Part shown: one piece after another, positions 33,101 to 40,311 of the stretch | Layout of the letters: every line of letters begins with the position of its first letter | Position numbering within the stretch: the first letter of the stretch is position 1 | NCBI GenBank assembly: GCA_964450715.1 | Contig: CAYVFC010000006.1 | Coordinates: forward strand, 40,523 to 104,522 | Source: CAYVFC01 sp964450715 | GTDB taxonomy: Bacteria; Myxococcota_A; Polyangia; Polyangiales; JAFGIB01 | Direction: 5' to 3' | Length of the DNA: 64,000 nucleotides | Notes under the pieces: model-generated | What the model saw: the letters and a program-made list of their open reading frames with translations, nothing else | What the model was told of the DNA's origin: nothing | Database searches by the model: none | Program-made: the position numbers and the translations under genes

Positions 33101-34106
33101 CGCAAACCTCGGCCTCGTTCTTCTCCGTACAGCGGACGAGCTCCCCGTCCCCGGCTCTGCGGTGGTTCTGCCGCCATAGGTTACGCCGCACATAAAACCG
33201 GTATCGAGCCGGCTCCACAACCCCGTAGTGCTGATCATAGCCGGCGCGTTCCACGTTGAAAAAGCCGGCGCGCGCCATCCGATCGCCGGTTTGCACCGCC
33301 GGTTGGTAATCCCGGTTTTCGTCTACCTTGAGAAACGAATTGCGAACCGTGATCTCTACCGGAGCGCAGTCGATATGTGACGTGTGAAAGAAAAAGCAAT
33401 GGGGAACGCCCTCTTCGATTTCGGGTACTTCGACCGTATCGGGTCGCGCGAACATCTTGTTGACGATATCGATATAGTAGACCTCGTCCGAGCCCGGTTG
33501 TCGTTCGAATTTCGGCCGGTGCGGATGTCCCTCTTGCAGATCCTGAACGTAATAAGAGACCGGCTCTAGCTCGAGCCCGCCCAGGAGCTTGGCCGGGGTC
33601 AGAAACTCCCAGTCCGTGATCAAGTTCTCGGACCAGTCGACCCGCAGGTAGAGGCGTTCATACCAGGGACGATCCGAGCTGTTTTCCACTACGACATTTC
33701 GCTCTTCGCCCGTCACCTCGTCGTACTCGCGCCGAATATCGAAGTGGGATTCGATCCGATACATGGCGATAGCGGCGCCGGTTTCGGTTTCGCGAGCAAC
33801 GCCCTCGGGCTCGCTCTGCCGAATGCGCTGATAGCTGCGTCGGGCGATCAAGAAGTTCTCTTGGATATCCCAGACGACCTTCTCTACCGACCGTAGCGAC
33901 CCCTGGTCGCCTACCCAGGTCATACCGGCGCTATAAGGTAGATCGATAACGGTCTTCCGGTAGTACCACTCTCCCTCGAAAACGGTTCTTGCTATAGCAT
34001 TGGGCTGGACGCGATTGACGGTCGGTTGAGCGGTACTACAAGCGAACGCAGATGCGATAGCGAGAAACGCCCAACAGCGCGCCAGCTTCCGCCCCAAACC
34101 GATCAT
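30144..34106 (-). CDS. Lipoprotein zinc metalloprotease (metzincin-like, DUF5117/DUF4953 type)
   Basis: The 1320 residues begin with a lipoprotein signal ending in SAFAC. Around residue 750 is VHEIGHTLGLYHNFSGS, matching the extended zinc motif HExxHxxGxxH, and about 50 residues later SSVMDYSQHA supplies a Met-turn. This HExxHTLGLxHNF pattern is typical of a large zinc-dependent family found in Bacteroidota and Myxococcota. The N-terminal 700 residues have a DUF5117-like part (LYLRVDWSENLITDWEFL) and regions such as ARGIFVLCHNPVADTDP. The protein is probably on the cell surface. It lies downstream of a Cys-rich lipoprotein gene on the same strand, with a 145-base gap. Confidence 0.88.
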   Translation of the reverse strand: MIGLGRKLARCWAFLAIASAFACSTAQPTVNRVQPNAIARTVFEGEWYYRKTVIDLPYSAGMTWVGDQGSLRSVEKVVWDIQENFLIARRSYQRIRQSEPEGVARETETGAAIAMYRIESHFDIRREYDEVTGEERNVVVENSSDRPWYERLYLRVDWSENLITDWEFLTPAKLLGGLELEPVSYYVQDLQEGHPHRPKFERQPGSDEVYYIDIVNKMFARPDTVEVPEIEEGVPHCFFFHTSHIDCAPVEITVRNSFLKVDENRDYQPAVQTGDRMARAGFFNVERAGYDQHYGVVEPARYRFYVRRNLWRQNHRRAGDGELVRCTEKNEAEVCGSGGSVCDLDWARAHEERTADGELEGACTIPYRQREVRPVVYHVSSGFPQELFEHADRAVEQWNGAFSQTVGSLREIECLDQGGEATDCAAEREREDARGIFVLCHNPVADTDPDVCGEPGTIADLGDLRYSVIGWVNEPHLYSPLGYGPPSADPETGEIIAGSALLYGAAFERATSFGRDVLALLAGDLDEQEVREGRQVEAWVQRLQAPGSATTGRPADDHVVAIDASNLAEIDAAMDFSWARGMGIVGAASAAEATGFVNRIESVRAALARNGAFGGQGESGAAANLIDTDIERMLTNSEALLASGLDPGRPLNDEVLRRASPLRMGGWGGRARALERLRQQADEHGCVLTQQFADAGMMGLAREIQRAASEGDGTVTWYGKSYRIADEQGRVDYDAVRLALRALMATAISVHEIGHTLGLYHNFSGSYDALNYNRRYWELRDDGNMAPRAWDPLTDAEVDGRIDEYAYSSVMDYSQHAALGQGASGVGHYDVAAIKLGYGDLVEVFDEVEDATAVNLIGFLQRMGYPVQLTYSALAGAGSGFEVKAHNYLGIVTDVVGGIDRLEKRSDVPYRRLSPDPVLLAQDVADPAVDPEGRPAVPYRFCNDYLSEVRPECQRYDAGADAYESVQSIIDHYWNYHLFNAYRRERLGFEVEGYVEKIHGRYLAKLQRANQVYTLYRGIFEALFAGNPSLEQFWIRSDGMGDWTVAAGAAYQLLTRIITTPEAGYHQGATRGDGTEVLRPVTGWGSVRIDDYEGRPLETTWDIEAGYYSWENIERVGFYYDKVLALEALTDPRTFFIARDTAPDIRKYQISFYSSFGPAVTRFMRGLLSEDWQSIAPRYHEDAVQYPGVLDIEPASRPGTPIDPNTPFSIQLNAAVLSMTLFPETFDQGYFNCARIFLSGGAESVELDPELPTVSFTDPTSGLIYVAGSYLDDDGRETGIGARMLLHAQGLLENGAYEELSRFVDTVDLLRRLTWRLGYR

Positions 34107-34251
34107 CTCGATACCCGCCTTCCGGTTCGCCGTAAGTTTCCGTAAAGTATTATCCCTTCTCGTCGACGGCGTCCACTATGCGCTACGAGCGCCGCCCTCG
34201 CCGTCGGTTTCCGTACCGGGCAGCTCGTCTACCTCCCTCAGAGGGTGTTTA

Positions 34252-35685
34252 TTAGGGCCAGCAGACGCGAGGAGCGTGAAGGAATGGCTGGGAGCAGGCG
34301 AATCTACCCGGGCAATCCTCGTCATCGGTACACGGCTTGTAGCAGTAGGTGGTAGCGGCCAGGCCAGGCGCGCTCTGATCGATGCATACCCCCTGCCCTT
34401 CCGGACATATGGGAAGCTCGGAGGGTACACCCGGTAGAATGCCATCGAAAGAGGTCCCGCCCTCGGCATTGCTGCAATCGCCGACGACGCAGATACCCGG
34501 AAGGCTTTTATCGGTGTCCAAGAACTCGCACAGTCCGAGGCCCCAGGGCGAGTAGCACTCGTCGTGGCTGGTACAGAGCTGCCCGATATTGGGTTCCGTT
34601 ATGGAATTGTGCCCCGGCGTCGGGAAACAGCCGCCGTTGAGCGGGTCGTCAACCGCTGAAACGCCGTCCCATAAACAGGCAAACCCCGCCGGACAGTTCT
34701 CGCCGTGGCTTTCGGGGCCGAGTCGCAATTCCGTGCTTTCGGCGCCGACCTTGCATCCCGGCAGGCAAATCGAGTTCTGTTCCTCGACGGTGTCTGCCAA
34801 GCGAACGTTGCAGACCTGGCCGGGGTCGCAGGCGAACCCGTCGACTTGTTCGCAGAATCCCCGCACGCAGACACCGCTCGCTTCTCCTTCGCCGGTCAGG
34901 CACTCCCCGTACGCCCCGCAGTCGGCGCTGCTCCGACAAGCATCGCCCACCTCGTTTTCGGGGTGATCGCATAATCCGGTCTGCAGATTACAACGAGCCG
35001 AGGAGTCGGGATCGAGTACCAACTCCATTTCGCCGTCGCCGTTCAGGTCTTCGGCGAACAGCTTGCACTGCTCATCACTGGTACACGCGTTGAGACATAC
35101 GCCGTCGGGGGCACAGGTATAGCCGGACGGACATCCACCATTGTCGGCGAGAGACGGCTCACACCGCAGCGCGCAAACACCCTGGAAAGGATCGGGCGAG
35201 ATCGCCGTTAGGTAGCGCCCGATAAAGCTCAGCCGCGAGCAAGTCGCGCAGGGTCCGCAGTCTTCGCCGCCGAGCAGGCAGGGTTTGCTGCACACTCCGC
35301 CGGAGAACATGGTGAAGTCCACGGTAAGCTCGGCGCCCGTTCCCTGCTGATGAACGGGGATACGCGCCGTCTGTTCCGGCATGCAGAGCAATCCCTGCTT
35401 GCACGACCTTTGCTCGCACTCTCCACCCATCTCGCCAAGCTCCGCCTGGCAAGCGCCGTTCGCACCCCCGTCTGGGTCATGGGCTGAACCTGAATCGACG
35501 TCAGACCGACTCGCGTCGACATCGCCCACGATTTCCGCGCCATCTCCGACTGCCCCATCGATCTCCGATTGCTGGTTTTTCGACTCGGTCTCCTGATCGG
35601 CACATGCCGATACGTTCATGGATACGACCGCTAGCCCTGCACCTCCCCACAGCAGAAATAACCTTGCTCTAGTTGAACGACGCAC
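34252..35685 (-). CDS. Cys-rich lipoprotein
   Basis: Starting at GTG 35685 (GGAG 8-11 bases upstream), the 477 residues open with a basic signal and a lipobox-like MNVSAC. An in-frame GTG at 35736 gives an N-terminus longer by 17 residues. An acidic, Asp/Ser-rich linker follows. Then comes a chain of short disulfide-type modules, for example CPSGYTCAPDGVCLNACTSD and CRSSADCGAYGECL, which recur to the C-terminus. Similar proteins are common on myxococcal cell surfaces, and none has an assigned enzymatic role. DLNGDGEMEL could bind calcium. It precedes the metalloprotease gene, so both may sit in the outer envelope. Confidence 0.75.
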   Translation of the reverse strand: MRRSTRARLFLLWGGAGLAVVSMNVSACADQETESKNQQSEIDGAVGDGAEIVGDVDASRSDVDSGSAHDPDGGANGACQAELGEMGGECEQRSCKQGLLCMPEQTARIPVHQQGTGAELTVDFTMFSGGVCSKPCLLGGEDCGPCATCSRLSFIGRYLTAISPDPFQGVCALRCEPSLADNGGCPSGYTCAPDGVCLNACTSDEQCKLFAEDLNGDGEMELVLDPDSSARCNLQTGLCDHPENEVGDACRSSADCGAYGECLTGEGEASGVCVRGFCEQVDGFACDPGQVCNVRLADTVEEQNSICLPGCKVGAESTELRLGPESHGENCPAGFACLWDGVSAVDDPLNGGCFPTPGHNSITEPNIGQLCTSHDECYSPWGLGLCEFLDTDKSLPGICVVGDCSNAEGGTSFDGILPGVPSELPICPEGQGVCIDQSAPGLAATTYCYKPCTDDEDCPGRFACSQPFLHAPRVCWP

Positions 35686-35914
35686 AAGCCATCTCCGTCT
35701 CCACAGTGTTAGGTACGCTCGGATTGCAGCTACCACCCTGCTGCCTTCTACTTCGACTCCATTTTACGGACGCCGTTAGGATTAATTAAGAGATGGTCCC
35801 TCGGTCGGCCGGCGCCGGTCGGCAACAGCGGTAACTATAAAGACCGAGAGCCTCGCATCGCTAAAGCTTCGAATTTTCCAGCCGTACCATACCGACGGAA
35901 AGGAGGGAGACGGA

Positions 35915-36334
35915 ATGCAGAAAGAGAAGTTACATCCCGAACGTCGGCGCTGGCCCCGCGCCGATTTTTCCGCAACGGCGCACATATTCTCGGAAAATGT
36001 TCCGCGCGGTATTTATGGGGTGAAGAATTTGTCTGCCGGCGGGGCACTACTTTTCGGCGATCCCTCCCTCGCTCCAGGTGCTTCCGTTAGGGTACTGCTC
36101 GAACTGCCAAGGCGACGTCCCATCGCCTTGACCGCACGCGTACTGCGCAAGCAAACCGTTGCCGGCGGCACGCCAGCTTTCGCCGTAGCGTTTCGGAACG
36201 TGAACCCGCGAACAGAGGACGCAATCCATAACGCCGTATTGGCCCGTTTAGAGGAAATCCGCGAATCGGCTACTCTATCAACGCTCGCGACGAACGAGCA
36301 CCGTGGCAGGGGTCTTCCAACCTACGACTTGTAG
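35915..36334 (+). CDS. PilZ-domain protein
   Basis: The 139-residue protein has an N-terminal RRRWPRADF segment (RxxxR) and a NLSAGGALLFG segment ((D/N)xSxxG), the two c-di-GMP-contacting motifs of the PilZ family. The rest of the beta-barrel follows (VRVLLELPRRRPIALTARVL). No other domain is present, so it is a stand-alone receptor adapter. AGGAGGG lies before the ATG. It lies about 13 kb from the diguanylate cyclase gene. Its last 13 bases overlap the end of the apparently frameshifted gene on the other strand. Confidence 0.88.
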   Translation: MQKEKLHPERRRWPRADFSATAHIFSENVPRGIYGVKNLSAGGALLFGDPSLAPGASVRVLLELPRRRPIALTARVLRKQTVAGGTPAFAVAFRNVNPRTEDAIHNAVLARLEEIRESATLSTLATNEHRGRGLPTYDL

Positions 36335-36646
36335 AGCTTTCCGGTCTCTTCTTCTAACCACGTTATACCGCCGGCCAACTCGTCGAGGATCAACCCCTCG
36401 ATGGCCTGTTCGACAAACTCGGACAATTCGTAAAAACAGTTCCCGACTCCCTTTGACGCCTGATCTCGGCCGGCGCTCGGCCGCGACCGGTTTGAGCTTC
36501 TCGACCACCGCTACCGCCGCTTCGAGCTTTTGGTAGAGGGACTCGTCCAGACGCAGAAATACCGCCTCGAAACCGCTCCCCCTTCTATCGTGACCGAGCG
36601 TCACCGACCACGTCGGACAGTGAAAGGGTTGCAGAAAGGCGCTCAT
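36322..36646 (-). pseudogene. Frameshifted small gene between two PilZ genes
   Basis: Two overlapping frames look like halves of one protein of about 108 residues. The first, from ATG 36646, reads MSAFLQPFHCPTWSVTLG... and LDESLYQKLEAAVAVVEKLK. The second, in another frame, reads SKGVGNCFYELSEFVEQA then EGLILDELAGGITWLEEE up to the TAG at 36322. The switch is around 36460. Beyond that point the first frame becomes Arg-rich and shadow-like. The simplest reading is a one-base insertion, real or a sequencing error. I do not recognise the family. An in-frame ATG at 36673 is an alternative start. Confidence 0.4.
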
Positions 36647-36663
36647 CTTGCCATTGTTTCTAT

Positions 36664-37017
36664 GTGCCGACATTGTCTCGAAAACGTGCCCACCCTCGCT
36701 ACCAGTACCGCGTCCCCGTCCGGGTCGAGAGCGATCAGGGCGAGGTGTTGGGGTTTTCGGTGAATATGAGTCTCGGAGGCATGTTGCTCGAGGTGCCTGA
36801 TCCGTTTCCCTTCGGTACTAAGCTGAACCTTCGCTTTCGTCTTCCGGGAGTCAATTTCGATACCGAGGTCGAAGCCACCGTTCGCTGGAACAAGGAAGAC
36901 GGCGTCGGACTTCAGTTCGGAAGTTTTCGCGCGAAAGACGTCCGGGCTCTCAACAAGCTATTCAAGCAAATACGGGAGGGCGTCCCGCCCGGCAGCGCTA
37001 CCGAGCCAGGCCCTTGA
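36664..37017 (+). CDS. PilZ-domain protein (second)
   Basis: The 117-residue protein reads SRKRAHPRYQYRVPVRVES at its N-terminus, with the RxxxR motif, and VNMSLGGMLLEVPDP, with the NxSxxG motif. It also has the strands RLPGVNFDTEVEATVRWN typical of myxococcal TIGR02266-like PilZ proteins, ending in a helix. It probably binds c-di-GMP. The start is GTG 36664; no strong ribosome site is visible. The 3' end overlaps the convergent Ser/Thr kinase gene by 20 bases. Together with the gene at 35915 it brackets the frameshifted minus-strand gene. Confidence 0.85.
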   Translation: MPTLSRKRAHPRYQYRVPVRVESDQGEVLGFSVNMSLGGMLLEVPDPFPFGTKLNLRFRLPGVNFDTEVEATVRWNKEDGVGLQFGSFRAKDVRALNKLFKQIREGVPPGSATEPGP

Positions 37018-38656
37018 GATAGCGCATGGCCTTGTCGTTATACGGATCGGTTTCCAGCACTCGCGCCCACGCCCGTCGCGCTTCGGAATTCCTGCCGAGC
37101 TTGGCGTAGGCGAGACCTAGCGCCAGCAGGCGTGGGTTGGTCGGCCGGCGGGCAGCTCGTTCGAGTAGAACCACGGCTCGAGCATAGTCGCCCCGACGGT
37201 AGGCTTGCTGGCCTCTGCGAAAAAGAGCTTCGGCCTTTCGCTCTCGGTCGCTGGACGCTTTCTTTATAGGCTTGGCAGACCGCCCCTCGGACGGCGCGCT
37301 TCGCGGATAAGACGGGTGCGTTGTATCCGCCACCCCCTCCCGGTCCGACGCTCCTGTCGGCGAGGCGCTCGCCGACGGTTCCGGGGTAGATCGTAACGAT
37401 ACCGGTTCTATAGCACCGGCGGGAACCGCGTGAGCTGCCTGCGGTTTTTCGATCCGGTCAATCGTTCGCGTGCGCGCGGCGGAAGCGGCGGATTCGCTCC
37501 CGAGCGATCGAGACTCGGGCGGAATTCGCTCCTTCACGGGAACCTCGGGTCTCGCCCCGCTTCTCACCGCCGGCGGTTGCTCTGGTTCCAGCTCGGCTCG
37601 CGGACGGACGAACATCACGACCACGATGGCCAGAAAAACCAGCGCCGAAACGACGGCCACACCAGCTTGCGACGGCAATCGCTTCCTGGGCAGCTCGATG
37701 GCGTCGTCGTCGGTACCTGCCGACCCGACCACTCGCGGAGAGACCCCGCGGTCGGTGCAAACCGACGCCCCGGAATTGGTAATACGGTCTACGTCGATTT
37801 CCTCCCGCAACGCGGCTAGCGCTTCTTGCAGGGCCTGTCGCATCTGGCGCGCGTTCGCGAAACGCTGGCTCGAGTCAAGAGCCATCGCGCGCTCTACCAC
37901 CTTGGACAGAGGCTCTAGCTCCGGGCGAAACGATGCGACCGGAGCAGCGCCTCCGGTCGTGACCTGCAAGATGACTCTGGTCGGCGTGTTGGCATCATAG
38001 GGGAGCCGACCGGTCAGCGCCTCGTAGAGCACCACCCCCATGCTGTAAATATCCGTGCGCGCGTCGATTTCACTTCCGTATGCCTGCTCGGGCGACATGT
38101 ACTGCGGGGTTCCGAGCACGGCGCCCTCCAGGGTCAAGGCGGGCGACCTCGTATCGAGGCTGCGGGAAATGCCGAAATCGAGAAGCTTGGTGAAAAAACC
38201 GTCGGCATCGTAGACGAGATAGATATTGGCGGGTTTCAGGTCACGATGAATGATGCCCCCATCGTGGATAGCGGCCAGTCCGCTCAACGCCTGATCCGCG
38301 ACCCGCACTAGCTCGGAAACGGTGAATGCAGAGTCCTTTTCCAGCCGATCGGCCAGGTTCTGCCCTTCCAGAAATTCCAGAACCATATAGGGTCTTCCGT
38401 CTTGAACGGTTCCGAAGTCGATGATGTCGACCACGTTCCGGTGCCTTACGGAAGCCGCCATACGCGCTTCGTTGAAGAAGCGGGCCTTTAATACTTCGGG
38501 GCTGGGGCCGTTAAGGAAATTGTGCAGGAACTTGATGGCAACCGGGCAATCCAGAGCCAAGTGGGTGGCGCGCCACACCGTGCCCATCGCCCCCTCGTCG
38601 ATGAGCTCGTCCAGGCGATATCGGTCGGCGATGATAGCGTTGGCGGCATCTCGCAC
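36998..38656 (-). CDS. Transmembrane Ser/Thr protein kinase with C-terminal TPR
   Basis: With start GTG 38656 (AAAGGA 7 bases upstream), the protein has 552 residues. The kinase domain (about 12-285) has the loop IDEGAMGTVW, AIKFL, HRDLKPANIYL and LLDFGISR, so all catalytic residues are present, plus GTPQYMSPEQ. A linker is followed by one membrane helix (AGVAVVSALVFLAIVVVMFV). The outer part is Pro/Ser-rich, then a tetratricopeptide segment ends it (AEALFRRGQQAYRRGDYARA). Topology: kinase inside, TPR outside. An in-frame TTG at 38689 is a weaker start. It is a typical myxobacterial PASTA-less Hanks-type kinase; targets unknown. Confidence 0.92.
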   Translation of the reverse strand: MRDAANAIIADRYRLDELIDEGAMGTVWRATHLALDCPVAIKFLHNFLNGPSPEVLKARFFNEARMAASVRHRNVVDIIDFGTVQDGRPYMVLEFLEGQNLADRLEKDSAFTVSELVRVADQALSGLAAIHDGGIIHRDLKPANIYLVYDADGFFTKLLDFGISRSLDTRSPALTLEGAVLGTPQYMSPEQAYGSEIDARTDIYSMGVVLYEALTGRLPYDANTPTRVILQVTTGGAAPVASFRPELEPLSKVVERAMALDSSQRFANARQMRQALQEALAALREEIDVDRITNSGASVCTDRGVSPRVVGSAGTDDDAIELPRKRLPSQAGVAVVSALVFLAIVVVMFVRPRAELEPEQPPAVRSGARPEVPVKERIPPESRSLGSESAASAARTRTIDRIEKPQAAHAVPAGAIEPVSLRSTPEPSASASPTGASDREGVADTTHPSYPRSAPSEGRSAKPIKKASSDRERKAEALFRRGQQAYRRGDYARAVVLLERAARRPTNPRLLALGLAYAKLGRNSEARRAWARVLETDPYNDKAMRYLKGLAR

Positions 38657-38808
38657 CCGAGATCCTTTCCAGAGTACGGCGGTCGTCAACGCTCTGACCG
38701 CCTTTCAGCGCTTTCGATGAACATAGATGTACGAAAGATGCGCATTTCTTCGGATCTAGATCCCCTCTCGCTCCATTCTAGCAAAACGGCTTTTTCAGGG
38801 CTTCTTTG

Positions 38809-40311
38809 ATGGGTCGAACCTCGATTTTCCGCTTTTTCGTCTTTTCGTCCACGGTGCTGGCCGCCCTCTCCTTTGGCAGCCACGCCCGAGCGTTCGATCT
38901 GCAACGCCTGCACGCCGGGTATGACGCGTATCATATCCTCGGCGTCGAAGCCGGCAGGACGCAGCCAGAAAGGTCCCTGGATGTCGGATGGCTGAGCCAG
39001 TACGACGCGGACTCCCTGGTGCTCGCCCGGGCCGACGGCACCGAGCGGAGCCTGGTGCGAGGCAGCCTGGCTTCTGATCTGGGAGCTTCCTACGGAATCC
39101 TGCCCTTCCTTTCTGGAGGTTTACTGCTCCCCGTGGTCGCGCACCTGGACGGCCAGGCCGACGCCGAAAGCAGCTCCGAACAGGATGAGCGGCTTACGGG
39201 ATTGTATTTCGGAGACGTCGCGCTTCGGCTCAAGGCGAGCCTGGCGCCCGGCCTTTTACCAGAGGATTCGCCGTTCGCTCTCGGGTTCGCCGCACAGCTG
39301 ACCATTCCCAGCGGCCCCACCGAATCCTTTGCCGGTGACGGCGGGGTCGGTAGCACGCTGATGGCGTTACTAGGCGTTCGCACCGACGACTTCCGCCTGG
39401 CCTGCAATCTCGGCTATCGATTCAGGCCCGCCTCGGCCCAGCGCAACCTTCGCGTCGGAGACGAGTTGCTTTCGCGCCTAGGAGCGTCCTACGCCCTCGG
39501 TCCGGTCGAGCCCGGCGCGGCGCTACATCTGGCTACCTCGACCTCGAACCGAGCCTTCGATCGTTCGCACACCTGGCTGGAGCTACTGGCGGGAGTACAG
39601 ATCCGCCCCTTCCACGGATTTCGCGTCGGAGCGGGAGCCTCTCTGGGTATACTGGACGGTTTTGGAACACCCACCTGGCGCGCCCTCATCGACACCGGGT
39701 TCACGTGGGAGCCTGACGCCCGGGTCGAACCGAGCTACCCGTCTACCCGACCGACGCGGCGGTCCGCTGAGTCCGGTCCTAGCGAACGAACAACCGACGA
39801 TTCCGCGGCGGGTACCGGAAAAGGTCGGGTCGCCCAGCAAGACGCGGTCATTATCGGAGACGGGACCGATCCCGATCCGGACGGTGACGGCGTGCGGCGA
39901 GAAGAAGACGCCTGTCCCGACCTGCCCGAGACGCTCAATGGATTCGAGGACGCCGATGGCTGCCCGGACACGATCCCGCCCGTACGCATCGACGGGAGAC
40001 AACTGGTAACCGAGCAGCCGTTCGCTTTCGAGAAGGACGGCTCGCTGGCTGCGAGCTCGCAGACGACGGTCGTCCAGCTGGCGCGCTTTCTGATCGACCA
40101 CCCGGAGCTGATCGTCCTGCGCCTGGAGCCTACCGGACCCGGCGGGCCGAAAGGGCGGCAAGCCGCCGAACGAGCTGCGCGGGTCGTGCGCGCCGCGCTA
40201 GCGGCCGAGGGCGTAGCGCCCGACATCCTCATGCTCGGCAGGCCGCGAGCCGGGAACGAGCTGTCCGTTCGGATTGAAATCGAAGAGACATTACAAGGAA
40301 TAGAGCCATGA
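38809..40311 (+). CDS. Outer-membrane beta-barrel protein with OmpA-like C-terminal domain
   Basis: The 500-residue precursor has a Sec signal (FFVFSSTVLAALSFGSHARA), then a barrel-like part (about 30-310) similar to outer-membrane transport/autotransporter-like proteins of Myxococcota. A short thrombospondin type-3-like calcium motif follows (DPDPDGDGVRREEDACPD). The final 110 residues look like a divergent OmpA peptidoglycan-binding fold (FEKDGSLAASSQTTVVQLARFL). The usual NxxLSxxRAxxV signature is replaced by GRQAAERAARVV. The ATG at 38809 is chosen over the TTG just before it. Its stop overlaps the MopE-like gene start by four bases. Confidence 0.82.
   Translation: MGRTSIFRFFVFSSTVLAALSFGSHARAFDLQRLHAGYDAYHILGVEAGRTQPERSLDVGWLSQYDADSLVLARADGTERSLVRGSLASDLGASYGILPFLSGGLLLPVVAHLDGQADAESSSEQDERLTGLYFGDVALRLKASLAPGLLPEDSPFALGFAAQLTIPSGPTESFAGDGGVGSTLMALLGVRTDDFRLACNLGYRFRPASAQRNLRVGDELLSRLGASYALGPVEPGAALHLATSTSNRAFDRSHTWLELLAGVQIRPFHGFRVGAGASLGILDGFGTPTWRALIDTGFTWEPDARVEPSYPSTRPTRRSAESGPSERTTDDSAAGTGKGRVAQQDAVIIGDGTDPDPDGDGVRREEDACPDLPETLNGFEDADGCPDTIPPVRIDGRQLVTEQPFAFEKDGSLAASSQTTVVQLARFLIDHPELIVLRLEPTGPGGPKGRQAAERAARVVRAALAAEGVAPDILMLGRPRAGNELSVRIEIEETLQGIEP

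Noticed and set aside
36278..36673. One continuous 131-codon minus-strand gene ending at 36278
   Set aside because: The second half of this frame is Arg-rich and shadow-like, while the other frame in the same place gives coherent protein; a frameshift explains it better.
38806..38809. TTG start for the OmpA-like gene
   Set aside because: An ATG follows immediately in frame and gives the same signal peptide.
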